Of a stretch of DNA of 64,000 nucleotides, positions 1 through 10,228 are shown piece after piece. Position 1 is the stretch's first letter, and the number at the start of each line of letters is the position of its first letter. The position numbers were made by a program, and so were the translations under genes. The DNA comes from Persicaria tinctoria (Eukaryota > Streptophyta > Magnoliopsida > Caryophyllales > Polygonaceae), in the NCBI GenBank assembly GCA_037127255.1, contig JBANSL010000012.1, positions 34,277,115 to 34,341,114 on the forward strand. Reading direction: 5' to 3'. The notes below the pieces were generated by a model. That model made no database searches, was not told where the DNA came from, and saw only the letters and a program-made list of their open reading frames with translations.

Positions 1-1
1 T

Positions 2-235
2 GATCAAGTGGGACAAGGAAGCTTAACCTGTCTAAAGGCTTTGACGGACGATCCAAAGCTCTAGCACAGGAGACTCGGTCATGTGAGTCCACATACACTA
101 TAGAAGCTTATGTCCAAAGGGCTTGTAAGAGGGCTACATGAGATGGACTTCAAAGGTATTGAGATGTGCAATGCATGCACACGAGGTAAACAAACACGTA
201 GCTCCTTCAAACCCAAAAAGGTTTGTTGTAGATAT
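2..235 (+). pseudogene. GAG-pre-integrase domain remnant of the Sirevirus
   Basis: Read in frame 2, this stretch shows the usual order of a copia pre-integrase domain: HRRLGHVS, then VRGLHEMDFKG, then the zinc-binding end CNAC followed by GKQTRSSFK. Two in-frame TAG stops break it, at 62-64 and 104-106. After about position 235 the pol similarity moves to another frame (that of position 240) and goes directly to the acidic linker that normally lies between integrase and RT. The catalytic integrase core, normally several hundred codons, is therefore deleted at this junction. Confidence 0.75.
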
Positions 236-239
236 AGAT

Positions 240-2156
240 CTTAACATCCATGAAGAGAATGAGGATGGTGATGATGCTGCCACCAAGAACACAGAGAAGA
301 GGAACATGCAAGAACAGATTCTCAACACTGAAGAATTGGCCCAAGGTGTTGAAGATGCGTCCAAAGCCCTTGGTGTCCAATCCAACAGTGTTGAAACGTC
401 AGAAACTGCTGTAACTGATCCTAACAGAACCACGGAGTCAGATGTACCACAAATCAATCCTGATGGTTTGACGAATCAAGGAGCTGAGACGAGCAAAAGG
501 AAATTCAAATACTCCTCATCACACTCTTTAAAGGATATCATTTCTGACCCTACTTCTAGTGTTCAAACTCGTTCTAAACTTAAAGATCTTTGTGCTTTTC
601 ACGCGTTTGTTTATCTTATTGAGACAAAGAAGGTAGATGAGGCACTTCAGGAGCCAGACTGGATCATTGCTATGCAAAGTGAGCTTAATGAATTTGAAAG
701 GAACAAAGTCTGGACCTTGAAGCCTAGGCCAAAGCATCAATCAGTCATTGGCACACGATGAGTGTTTCGAAACAAGCTAGATGAGAATGGTAAGATTGTG
801 AGGAACAAGGCAAGGCTTGTTGCTCAAGGCTACAATCAAGAGGAAGGTATTGACTACGAGGAGACCTTTTCTCCCGTAGCCAGGCTTGAAGCCATTCGCA
901 TTTTATTAGCATTTGCATCTTTTATGAGCATAAAGTTATATCAAATGGATGTCAAGTGTGCTTTTCTCAATGGTTTCTTAGAGGAAGAAGTTTATGTGGC
1001 TCAACCCCCAGGTTTTGAAAGCTCAGAATTTCCCAATCATGTTTATAAACTTGACAAAGCGCTTTATGGTTTGAAACAAGCCCCAAGAGCTTGGTATGAG
1101 CGCTTGTCAAAATATCTTTTAGAAAATGATTTTAAAAGGGGGTTGATCGACAAGACTCTTTTTATCAAGACCAAAGGAAAGGACATTTTGGTTATTCAAA
1201 TTTATGTTGATGATATATTATTTGGTGCTACTAACACATCTTTGTGCAAGGAATTTTCTGACATCATGTGCAGTGAATTTGAGATGAGCTTGATGGGTGA
1301 ACTCAATTTCTTTTTGGGATTACAAGTTCATCAATCCAAGAAAGGGATGTTTGTCAACCAAAGCAAGTACACTAAGGATCTCTTGAAGAAGTTCAAGATG
1401 GATCAATCCAAGGCAGCCAAAACTCCCATGAGCTCAACATTGTCTCTAGATCAAGACAAGACTGGAACAAGTGTCAATCAAAAGGAGTATCGAGGAATGA
1501 TTGGATCTTTATTATATCTCACGGCTAGTAGACCTGACATCATGTTTAGTGTTTGCATGTGTGCTAGGTTTCAAGCTGATCCTAAGGAATCTCACCTCGT
1601 GGTTGTGAAGAGGATCTTTCGATATCTCAATGGCACTAAGGAACTTGGACTATGGTACCCAAAGCAAAATGATCTCATATTAATTGGATATTCTGATGCA
1701 GATTTTGCAGGCTATAAGGTGGATAGGAAGAGTACATCAGGATGTTGCCAATTCTTAGGAGCATCTTTAATTAGTTGGCACTCAAAGAAGCAAAACTCAG
1801 TTGCTCTATCCACTGCAGAAGCCGAATACATTGCATTTGGAGCCTGTTGCTCCCAAATCCTTTGGATAGCCCAAAAAATGCGAGATCTTGGCATCAACCT
1901 CAAAGGTATTCCAATTAAGTGTGACAATACAAGTGCCATCTCTATCACTAAGAATCCTGTTCAGCATTCGAGGACCAAACATATTGATGTGAGGCATCAT
2001 TTCATTAGAGATCATGTTGAAAAAGGTGATGTGTCCATATCTTTTATTTCTACTGATTATCAATGGGCTGACATTTATACTAAGCCTTTGGCAGAGGACA
2101 GGTTCACCTTCATTAGACGAGAGATTGGGATGCTTAACAAGGATGCACTTTCGTAG
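240..2156 (+). pseudogene. Ty1/copia pol: linker, reverse transcriptase and RNase H
   Basis: One continuous frame of copia Pol, broken by a single TGA at 759-761, exactly where the RT domain (RVT_2) begins with a normally conserved tryptophan. Downstream are copia RT landmarks: KARLVAQGYNQEEGIDY, the KCAFLNGFLEEEVYV region, and the catalytic YVDDILFG box near 1204-1227. The C-terminal RNase H shows KSTSGCCQFLG, then STAEAEYIAFGA, and ends in RREIGML. RT copies element RNA into DNA and RNase H removes the RNA strand. With no integrase core and a stop at the RT entrance, this copy cannot be autonomous. Confidence 0.85.
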
Positions 2157-2604
2157 GGGGAGCTTTCCCTTTACGAAAGATAAACTCCACTCAGTGTCAA
2201 GACCTTTGAGAGTTATGTCAAGGTCTGCAAACTGAACAGTAGAGTACATATATCGGATCATACATTTTTGGTTAATATCTTCCTAGATATTTAATCAATT
2301 ATTTTTATTATCTTTTTCAAAAATCCGTTTTTATCCTTGAACCGTTGGAGATATTTTATTTTGGAACAAAATCTTTTCAGTTATCTCCCTCCTAAATATT
2401 TGGATTATTTGAAATTTGAATTCGGAAGGTTTTAAATTGAGAAAGTATCATTACCTCCGTCCCATCAATCCATCACCCTTTCTCTCTACTTAAACCCAAT
2501 CCTGTACCCGATTACTCCTAACCTCAGAAATTATCCAAACCCTTTCCACTTCTTCATCTTCAACCTCTCAATCGCCTCTCAAGAAACCCTAACTGACTAC
2601 TTCC
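2157..2604 (+). other. Sirevirus spacer between pol and envelope-like ORF
   Basis: Non-coding and AT-rich. It begins with a short purine run (GGGGGAG near 2156-2162), resembling the polypurine signals these elements place after pol. I see no ORF or RNA gene. Confidence 0.5.
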
Positions 2605-4320
2605 ATGGCACCCAAAACCAAGAAAGCTGTCACTCCCAAAAGACTTGGCGCCACCCCCAAGGGACGCTAGGCCACTGCAACCTCTCCCACACCCGAACCT
2701 GCTACTCAAGCCATCATCCCAGCCGTTGTCCAGAGAACCATTACGGCGAGCACGGACACGGTTCCCAAGGGCTCTCAGAAGCGAGCTGCTAAGAAACCCC
2801 TGAGTGCTAAACAAAAGGGGAAGAGAAAGATCTTGGTTGAGGAAGAGGAAGAGGAAGAGGAGGAAGACGATCTTGATGCCGCCCTGGAAAGAGAGGCTGC
2901 CAGGGAAGCCGAGGAGGAGGCCTTGAGGAAGAAAAAGGCCGATGAGGAGGCCGAACTTGCTAAGAAATAGGCCGAGGAAGAAGCTGAGCGGATTCGGAAG
3001 GAAGCCGAAGCCGAGGAGGTTCCATCTGAGGTGGAGCCTGAGGAAGAAGAAGAAGAAGAGGAGCAAGAGGGATCTGGAGAGGACGAGGAACCTGAAGGAG
3101 ATGACGCGGGGTCCGTTGAGGACTCGGGGTCTGAGGAAGAGGAGGAAGAATCTCCCTATCCTTCTCCTCCTCCTCCCCCGTCTCCGAAGAAGCGGAAAGC
3201 CCCTGCTCCTGTCAAGCCTCCATCCCCCAAGCGCACCAGGAAGGGCACTGCCAAGAGTCTTGTCGCGCCTGTCAAGAGAGTTGCTCCAACAGTTGCGCGC
3301 AGAAAGAATGCAGACCCCCCGACCTATATCTAGGTAAATCAATCCTTGCCCTCCTCTTGGTTTCAAGATGCTGAGACTGCTGGTAAGTGGGTAGACAAGT
3401 TTAGAACTCGTAAGATTAGTTGTTCTGATTTTTTAGATGTTGAGTTCTTTGAAGCTTTGAAGTTATCTTGCATTGAGCTCCTCAAAAAATCCCCAGCCTG
3501 GACTCTTCTTAACCTTGAGACTGTCTACTACCCCCAACTTACCCGACTTTTCTACATTAACCTAAAAGCCAAAAACGACACTGATGGTTGGTCTTTGGAA
3601 TCTGTTGTCAAAGGGGTTAGAATTTCTCTCAACTCCAATGACTTCGCAGTTTTCCTTGGCTTACCTACCCCTGTTCCACCTGCTCAAGTCCACCCCTCAA
3701 AAGAACATTGCATCATCCTTGCCCGAGCCAAATATCTCCTACCCGAAGCATCCAACAGCACCTCAAAGCAACTCACCCACTCATCCCTAACCCTTGAGGC
3801 AAAAATAATCTTTAACATCATTGTTAGATGCCTCCTACCCCGTCTTAACTCTGGCTCACTCCTTACCGACAATGCCATGGTCCTGCTCTACCGCATCCTA
3901 AATGGCCTTGATCTTGATCTGGCCAACACTATCCTTGGAACCATGGCTCATGCCAGAAAAGCTAGAAAAGGCTCTCCCCTCCCCTTTGCTACCCTTTTGA
4001 CCCCTATCTTCAAAGCTTCTGGAATTGATGTCAAAAATGAAGAACAGCTGCGTCATACGGGTAAGTTCGACTCTAAAGGCCTTGAAAAGATTGGCATCAC
4101 TCAGTCTCCACAAGGGATCTTGAGTCTTGCCACTCCTTCAAAAGCCTTTCCCACTGCTCCAGCTTTCGATGAATGCATGGACAACCTAGAGTTGGGCTTG
4201 GAGGAAGTTCGCCTGGATATTAAGGAGCTGCAGAAGGAGGTGACGACGACGATGAGCGGGATTTCAAAGATGCTGGAAGGACTGTGGACGAGGCTCACTG
4301 ATGATGCTCCGGATGACTAA
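2605..4320 (+). pseudogene. Sirevirus envelope-like / plant transposon protein ORF
   Basis: An ATG at 2605 opens a frame that stays in register to the TAA at 4318-4320, interrupted by three stops, all TAG: 2668-2670, 2968-2970 and 3331-3333. The first part is a Lys/Glu/Pro-rich charged domain with long glutamate runs (about 2820-3290). The part after 3346 resembles the putative plant transposon protein domain found in retrotransposon ORFs, with a coiled-coil segment at its end (about 4170-4290). This matches the layout of the third ORF of Sireviruses, whose function is unknown; an envelope role is only a proposal in the literature. I see no clear signal peptide. Confidence 0.65.
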
Positions 4321-4672
4321 GCCTAAACCTTAACCCACCCTATCCCACCCCTGAAACTTGATACATTGCTGGTTTGTTGGAAACGTTTTCAAAACTTTTG
4401 GTGACTTTTTGGTGACTGTTTTTACCTCCGCCCTTTGTTGAAAGACAAAAAGGGGGAGATGATCGTTAGACTTTGAAAAACTCTGCTTAAAGGTCTTGGA
4501 AGACCTTGGTTTTTGATTTATGATTTTCGTTTGGACGGTTTTTGCATACTTTAAAAATTTGATCCAACATTTGTCTAACCCTTGCAGGTACTTAGTCCGA
4601 TTTTACTTATGATATATCTGTTTGACTAAGTTGCAGGGATGCACAGGTTTTGTCTTTCATCAAGAGGGAGAT
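4321..4672 (+). other. Sirevirus 3' untranslated part with polypurine tracts
   Basis: Two purine-rich blocks of the Sirevirus polypurine type are visible: AAAAAGGGGGAGA at 4447-4459 and AAGAGGGAGA at 4662-4671. The second lies directly before the TGATAACTCC start of the LTR, so it is the better primer candidate for plus-strand synthesis. No ORF. Confidence 0.55.
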
Positions 4673-5589
4673 TGATAACTCCCCCCCCTTGATGAAAATC
4701 GGAATAGATGTTTCAAAGGCTTTGACAGGATATTTGTGTCAAAGGCCTTGGAGCATTAACAGTTGATGAAATACAAAACCTATCTTTATTATTCGTATAT
4801 TATTTTATCTTATTATATACTTCCATTATATTATATATATATATGTATGCCTAACCATTTCAGGAAGTATATTCGAGATTATATCCTTCCTTAATACATA
4901 CTGAGGAGATCAGTTCAAAATATATCATGGCGATTCAAAGTGTCCATATATAGAAGATTGAAGATACACCTGATTCGAAGGAGCCGTTGGAGATCTGGTG
5001 GTGAAGATCCTCGCGCTCCATGCTCTTTTATAAAGGAAAGAAAGGAGAAGACAGAACACACAAGTGCTACACACGAGCTTTCATTCATTTAAGCGATCTG
5101 TCTTCCAAGTGTCTCTCTGCTAAGCGCTAAAGAGTTTGTTGTTTATTTCAAAGCCTTTGAGTCACTGTGAGCTTATAGGATATATTCATTTCAAGTGTTA
5201 CTCGAGAGTTTATAACTCGGGAAGTTGCACTAGGCGATTGATTTGCGAGAGTTAGAGGATTGTACTAGATAGCTGAGAGAGGTGGGTCTCTTCTAGATTG
5301 GTCTAGGACTCCAAGGGAACGTGAGTTGACTAGATTGCAATTGTATAGGAGAGAGGCTTCTCGGTGCACTAGGCGGGGACGTAGGCCAAGTTGTGCTGAA
5401 CCTCGTAAACAATTACTCGTGTTCTTTACTCTTTTGCTTTACCTTATTTCCGCACTTGGTTCGATTGTCTAACTTTGTGATTCAGGTTTAATCTCAAAGG
5501 TTTTGGTTCAAGCTTCAAAAGTCTTGAGATTTTCTGCGAAAAACGGGCATACTCTATTCAACCCCCCTTCTAGAGTATTTCTTATTACA
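4673..5589 (+). repeat. 3' LTR of the Sirevirus
   Basis: Starts TGATAACTCC directly after a purine tract and ends near CTTATTACA, giving TG...CA ends and about 917 bp. The end is preceded by TTCAACCCCCCTTCTAGAG, a C-rich block common near Sirevirus LTR ends. It contains a TATA box and a likely transcript leader. Boundaries are by eye because the partner LTR is outside the window. It abuts an older LTR fragment that lacks its own 5' part, so the Sirevirus probably inserted into that older LTR. Confidence 0.65.
5027..5034 (+). promoter_or_regulatory. TATA box in Sirevirus LTR
   Basis: TTTATAAA sits about 350 bp into the LTR after a GC-rich stretch, the normal place for the U3 core promoter of a copia LTR. 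Confidence 0.55.
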
Positions 5590-5619
5590 TTGTTTTTATA
5601 TTATCGAACCTTCATATGT

Positions 5620-6913
5620 GTAGATTATAAATCACATAAAGATGCATGCTTTATATCAAATAACTTTCGCCATTAACAAATAGGAATATAGAGGCTTTCA
5701 CATAATTACCCCAATAAGTGTTACTAACTTTTCTTAATAAGGATTAGTCGACTTTCGCAAATAAACTCTAATTACTATCCAAATTCATAATATAATCGTT
5801 TTCGCTTCAATATCACAAATAAGGAATTTCCTCAACTCTCGCAAAAGATTAAGCACATAGGTAGATGATGATAAAGACATACAAATTCATAAATCAAACA
5901 CATATATCTATGTTGAGATCACCCCAACCCTATAAGAAGAAAATTAAAAAGAAAACATGATAAAAGAAATTAACTTTATCATTAAATTCAAACTAAAACT
6001 TACAAAACCTTCCAAACGTTCCTTCTCCTTCCTCCTTCTCTCTCGCCTCCTCCTCTCTCTTTGCACCCGAAGACGACTTGGCTTGGATTGTTTGAAAATC
6101 AGTCCCCTAGGGCTTTATTTATAGGCTTCAATCCTAGCTATTCTAGGAAGGAACAATCTATCTATATCTAAATCTATCTATCTAAAGCCTAAGATATAAT
6201 TTTTATAAATAAAATAAATAAAGTAGAGGTAGGACTTCCTAATGTGGATAAATATATCTTTTCTTGATAGATCTTCACTCATCTTGATAGAATTCCACGT
6301 GCGTTGGTGTATAAGCAAGCTTATCACTCGGATTCAACTATCACTCGGATTCAACTCGACTTCAACTCGGATTGCCGCCAGGATATAGTCGACGTCAAGT
6401 AGAATTCATCGTCTCGAGTGGTCCTATGCTCAGCTTGTGCTTGATCTCGCCCTCTGGAGTGAATGTCGACCAAAAAGTACTCGACATTGATCAAAGTGGT
6501 CGACGTCGACTAGTTCTGTCAGTTTTCAACATTCTGCATCCTTCTTGAAACGCACTTTACCGAGTCCTCCTTTGTCCGATTGACGCATATGAGTATGCAT
6601 TGGAAATCTCTTTTCGAGGGCTACAACTCTCATGAAGACATTAGAACTTGACTCAAAATGATGAATGGTGAAAAGTGTCGTTTTCTCAAGTTGCACCATC
6701 CTATGTTCTTCCTTAGCTTCTCCATGACTTTCCTTTAGGCTCCAAAGTGCGTCCGATTTCTGTGTAATTAAACAGAAACTTGTGTAGACCTCTATAATTT
6801 GCAAATAAACATAAACTACACAGATTCTGTATTATTCTAACCCCAAAGTATAAAATTTAGACAGAAATCGATACAAAAGGTAATGCAAAACATGACAAAT
6901 TAAGCGCACATCA
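5620..6913 (-). repeat. Truncated old LTR related to the 20-29 kb Athila-type element
   Basis: Blocks match the LTR at 20242-22510 in the same order and direction: a TTTCGCC segment, CACCCCAACCCTA near 5920, GGGCTTTATTTATAGG near 6111, GAGGTAGGACTTCC near 6225, AACAGAAACTTGTG near 6770 and AGAAATCGATA near 6861, ending at CGCACATCA (6913). About the first 700 bp of the LTR are absent, where the Sirevirus now abuts. Degenerate TCGAnnTCGA words occur at 6481-6509. No partner LTR is visible. Strand is assigned by analogy with the young element. Confidence 0.65.
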
Positions 6914-7354
6914 AGTTGTGACTTTGAGATTCAGTGATTGAATTGATGAGAAAGGCTATAAGTTTGGAGTTTGAAATATAACTGAGTTAGAAAACTTTGA
7001 ACACATGTTTTGATTGTACTGATTGTATTGACCAGGAATATAATGATTTGGTTTCCATGCAATTGAAATTGAAAATGGTATCCAATGTGGTTTATGAATT
7101 TCAAGGGTAGTCTTTCACGTTTTGAAGACTTCACAAGCATTTTAGACGCCATGATTTTGATCGATCATGTTTCCCTAATTTGAGACATATAGTTATGATT
7201 ATGAGGTTTTGAGTACACATTATAACAACGTTTCACGAAGTTTCGATGGGAAAGAGGAATTGGTTTTATAAGTTGCTTAAGATTTATTTAACGGCATATT
7301 GATTCAAAGTTCAAAAAAAATAATGTCGGCCTATTACAAAGTTCAAAACAAAAG
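6914..7354. other. Unassigned AT-rich spacer
   Basis: No open frame, repeat or terminal motif that I recognise. Confidence 0.4.
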
Positions 7355-7935
7355 ATGTCAGTGACTGAGATGAGGATGCGTGTTGCGCTGGATGAGTCGG
7401 CACAAGAGACTGGATAGAATCAGAAATGTGAATGTCGACATCAGGAGTGAGGTCGGAGTTACGAGTATCGTGGATAAGCTGCAGGAGACCAGGTTGCGTT
7501 GGTTTGGGCACATTCAGAGGTGACCTCCTTCGGCTCCAGTTCGTAGGAGCAAGAGTCTGGATTTGGGAGCTTCCCATAGGGAGAGAGGTAGGCCGAAGAA
7601 GAATTGGATAGAGATCATCAAACATGACCTCAATCCTTTGAACATTTCGAAAGATATGACCCTAGATAGAGACCATTGGCGGAGGTGCATCTAGACATCA
7701 GACATTTAGTGTCATGTTATGTTGTATGGTGGCTTATATATCTATGTTGTTATGCTTCTTTTTTTGCTATTAATTTTCTTATTGATCTGCCGACTTCTAT
7801 TGTGTTACATTTTTCAGTTATTTTTTTAGTCTATCGGAAACACTCGTTCGACTAGTTCGGGGAAAGAGTGCGTACATCTTGACCCTCCAGACTCCGTTTT
7901 ATAGTGGGATATACTGGGTTCGGGGAAAGAGCCAT
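7355..7935 (+). pseudogene. LINE (non-LTR retrotransposon) ORF2 3' remnant
   Basis: Frames with stops encode the end of a plant LINE-type protein: the block RLRWFGHIQR near 7492-7520, then a GRPKKNW block near 7590, then LDRDHWRRC near 7660. This order (WFGH, GRP.K.W, DR..WR) is standard for the C-terminus of many plant LINE-like polyproteins. The tail at 7850-7935 carries the GTACATCTTGACCCTCC type of 3' sequence that often follows these proteins. 5' truncated, as is normal for LINE insertions, and not functional. Confidence 0.65.
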
Positions 7936-7948
7936 ATTCAGGCCCTGA

Positions 7949-8919
7949 TTAGAAAACGATACCATTTCTTATCTCTAACAAAGCTAATTCCATAGTAATC
8001 CTGGCATCCTCTATACTGCCATGCCCATTTCCGGACGCTAGTATCTCTTTATAAAGGAATTTCCTTTGAAAGAACTAACAACCTTTTTATACCATCCATC
8101 CCAAGGATGCATGTATATTGCTTTAGCTTCCATCCCTTGAGTATGATTGATTTTTAATGCCAGCACGTCATTGTACGTCCCATGAGTGTCCAACCAGGAT
8201 AGTCTCTTTGCAAACTAGCTTAAAAAAATTCTTCCTGCGCAAGGGAAGCAAATATAGGCAAATAAGTTTAGAGAAATAAAAATATGATGTCACTGAAAGG
8301 GAACAAGAAAAGCACGGACCAATTTTTAGACTTGGAATCACGCACTTCATCGATAAAGCGAAATGAAAAATTACAGTACCTGAATATCTTCTAGACTTGT
8401 AGACACACCTTCCAGCATTTCAAACGTGATTCCACTATATCGGCCAAACAAATATTAAATGAGTTGCCAAAATTAGACACCTTACAGTTCTTATCAATTT
8501 CAGTAGAAAATCTAATTTTCAGGAATGTTAAATCATACTCCATATTAGTTTAAAAGATACTCCGAATAGTTTTAGATAAAGAAGGTATTTTAAATGACGG
8601 TAAAAAAAACGATTAGTACAAATCAGGATAAAATCAAAGCATTTTTGTTCCCTTCTTTCAACCACAATGTACAATATTAGCTTATCTAAACAAAGCCTGC
8701 TTTTTGTTTTTGTTAGCAGACAAACATGTCAAACAATTTCACTTTATTTTGAAGGATGAAAGAACATGTAACTGGTGAAAACATAGTTGCATGTAATTTT
8801 CACAATGAGACGAGTCTAACACAAAAAAGAAACATATTACTTCAACTAATTAAGATTATGCACCTTGTGTTGTAATCAGTGATAGAGTTTAATGGTTTAA
8901 CTAGTTTATCCAACAAAAC
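7949..8919 (-). pseudogene. DEDDh 3'-5' RNA exonuclease (SDN type), 3' half, pseudogene
   Basis: Three exon-like pieces on the minus strand match the small RNA degrading nuclease family. Exon A, 8919-8864, encodes VLLDKLVKPLNSITDYNT between an AG acceptor and a GT donor. Exon B, 8440-8380, encodes YSGITFEMLEGVSTSLEDIQ and ends at a GT donor. Exon C, 8234-7949, follows GCGCAG and holds the ETILVGHS motif, LALKI and GHGSIEDA, the last containing motif III His and Asp. Phases join correctly between A and B. Damage: the acceptor before exon B reads CG instead of AG, a frameshift with stop follows LVGHS, and a second frameshift precedes the GHGSIEDA block. The exon with the first catalytic Asp and Glu is not found. 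Family members trim small or structured RNAs. Confidence 0.7.
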
Positions 8920-9257
8920 CTGGAAAATACAAAATCAATAGTTCATCACATGATATCATATTTTTCAAATTTTTAGAAGAAAGAGTACATAAATATAACT
9001 TAAATAGGGGTGGAAATAGAGTGAATCTATTTACTAGTTGAATAAATGTCACATTCGATAATTTTACTGCACACGTGGGAGGGACTGGAATAATATTAAG
9101 GATTAACAACATAACACTGGCCAGAACAATTTCAGACTTCCGCTAAGAGAGTTTATGTAAGCACAAGCTAGCAAGCCTAGTGAGAACATCAATCAGCTAA
9201 ATTGTTGGAATTTCAAGGGAGATCCAAATAGTCGTTGGGTGATAATACAAGGAACAT
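8920..9257. other. Sequence upstream of the SDN pseudogene
   Basis: This is where the catalytic motif I exon would be expected on the minus strand. I find no matching frame, so the 5' half of the gene appears lost or too decayed to see. Confidence 0.35.
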
Positions 9258-9260
9258 TAA

Positions 9261-9703
9261 GGGCCCGCTTGGTATCACTGAAATTGGGAATGAGAATGAG
9301 AATGGAAATCACTCATTTCCATTTTGGTGTTTGGTATGCCAAAATCTGGAATCAAATCCATTCCCGGCGATCTTTTCATTCCCATTTTTTAGTCATTTTC
9401 ATCCCCTTGGGAAAACCTGAGTAATCACCCATTCCCACCAAGACCCATATTTCTCCCTTTCCTCCCGGTTTCCACCGTGTCCCTCATCATCGCCCCTCTC
9501 CACGTCGCTGCCACCACCACCATCCTACGCCGCCTCCACCGTGCCGCCACCGTCTGATGCCGCCGTCGGCGCCACCATCCTCCATAATTGAATAATCTGA
9601 TGTCCCTGCCGCCGCATCCAGTGCATCCACAACCTCCATCAAATCTTCGACCGTCGTCGTCGTCCACAATCTCCGTCCTCCTTACCAGCGCAGTCGCAGC
9701 CTC

Positions 9704-9774
<71 letters not shown>

Positions 9775-10225
9775 ACTCTCGATTTCCAATTGAACACCAC
9801 CGCCAGATCTGCCGGCACCACCAGTCAACGACCACCAGCGCCAGATCTGCCGATACCACCAATCGACGACCACCACCGCCAAATCTGTCGACACCACCAC
9901 TCGACGGCCACCACCCACCATGAATCTGCTATGCACCCGACCACTTTTCTCAAGCCCCCTTTTCCAGTTTCAATATCTACCAAAATTTTCTAGAAATTTG
10001 TTATCTTCATGATAAATTTCTGTATTTATTTTTGTATCTTTATACTTAATTGAAGAGATTTGAATTTGTTTGGTTTGATTACGTATCTTTACGATGAATT
10101 TGTGATTTTTTTTCATTCCGACATTATACCAAACAACATGCTCTGGGAATGGTTTATTCCCGTTTTTTATTCCGATTCCGATTTCCATTCCCATTCCCAT
10201 TACCACACTTATACCAAACGAGCCC
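9261..10225. mobile_element. PIF/Harbinger-like MITE with TAA target duplication
   Basis: The left end GGGCCCGCTTGGTAT and the reverse complement of the right end, GGGCTCGTTTGGTAT, match at 13 of 15 positions. Both sides are flanked by TAA (9258-9260 and 10226-10228), the TWA duplication of PIF/Harbinger elements. Subterminal GAATGAGAATG-type repeats face each other at the two ends. Inside is GC-rich filler with a long CT tract; there is no transposase frame, so it is non-autonomous. Element length is 965 bp. Confidence 0.7.
9709..9773. repeat. (TC)n microsatellite
   Basis: About 65 bp of uninterrupted TC dinucleotides inside the MITE. It creates artificial open frames (RERERE or SLSLSL) on both strands. 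Confidence 0.95.
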
Positions 10226-10228
10226 TAA

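Larger units (their letters stand above)
1..5589 (+). mobile_element. Ty1/copia Sirevirus-type retrotransposon, 3' part, decayed
   Basis: The window opens inside this element; its 5' LTR and most of gag lie upstream. Seen in order: a pre-integrase remnant, reverse transcriptase and RNase H, a separate ORF after pol ending in a coiled coil, a purine-rich tract and one LTR. An extra envelope-like ORF between pol and the 3' LTR is the hallmark of Sireviruses within Pseudoviridae. All coding parts carry stops and the integrase core is missing, so the copy is dead. No target duplication can be checked because the left end is outside the window. Confidence 0.85.

Noticed and set aside
2560..3366. 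268-codon minus-strand ORF
   Set aside because: Shadow of the Glu/Lys-rich envelope-like frame on the plus strand.
9425..9862. 145-codon ORF with long Arg-Glu repeat
   Set aside because: The (TC)n microsatellite inside a MITE read as protein.
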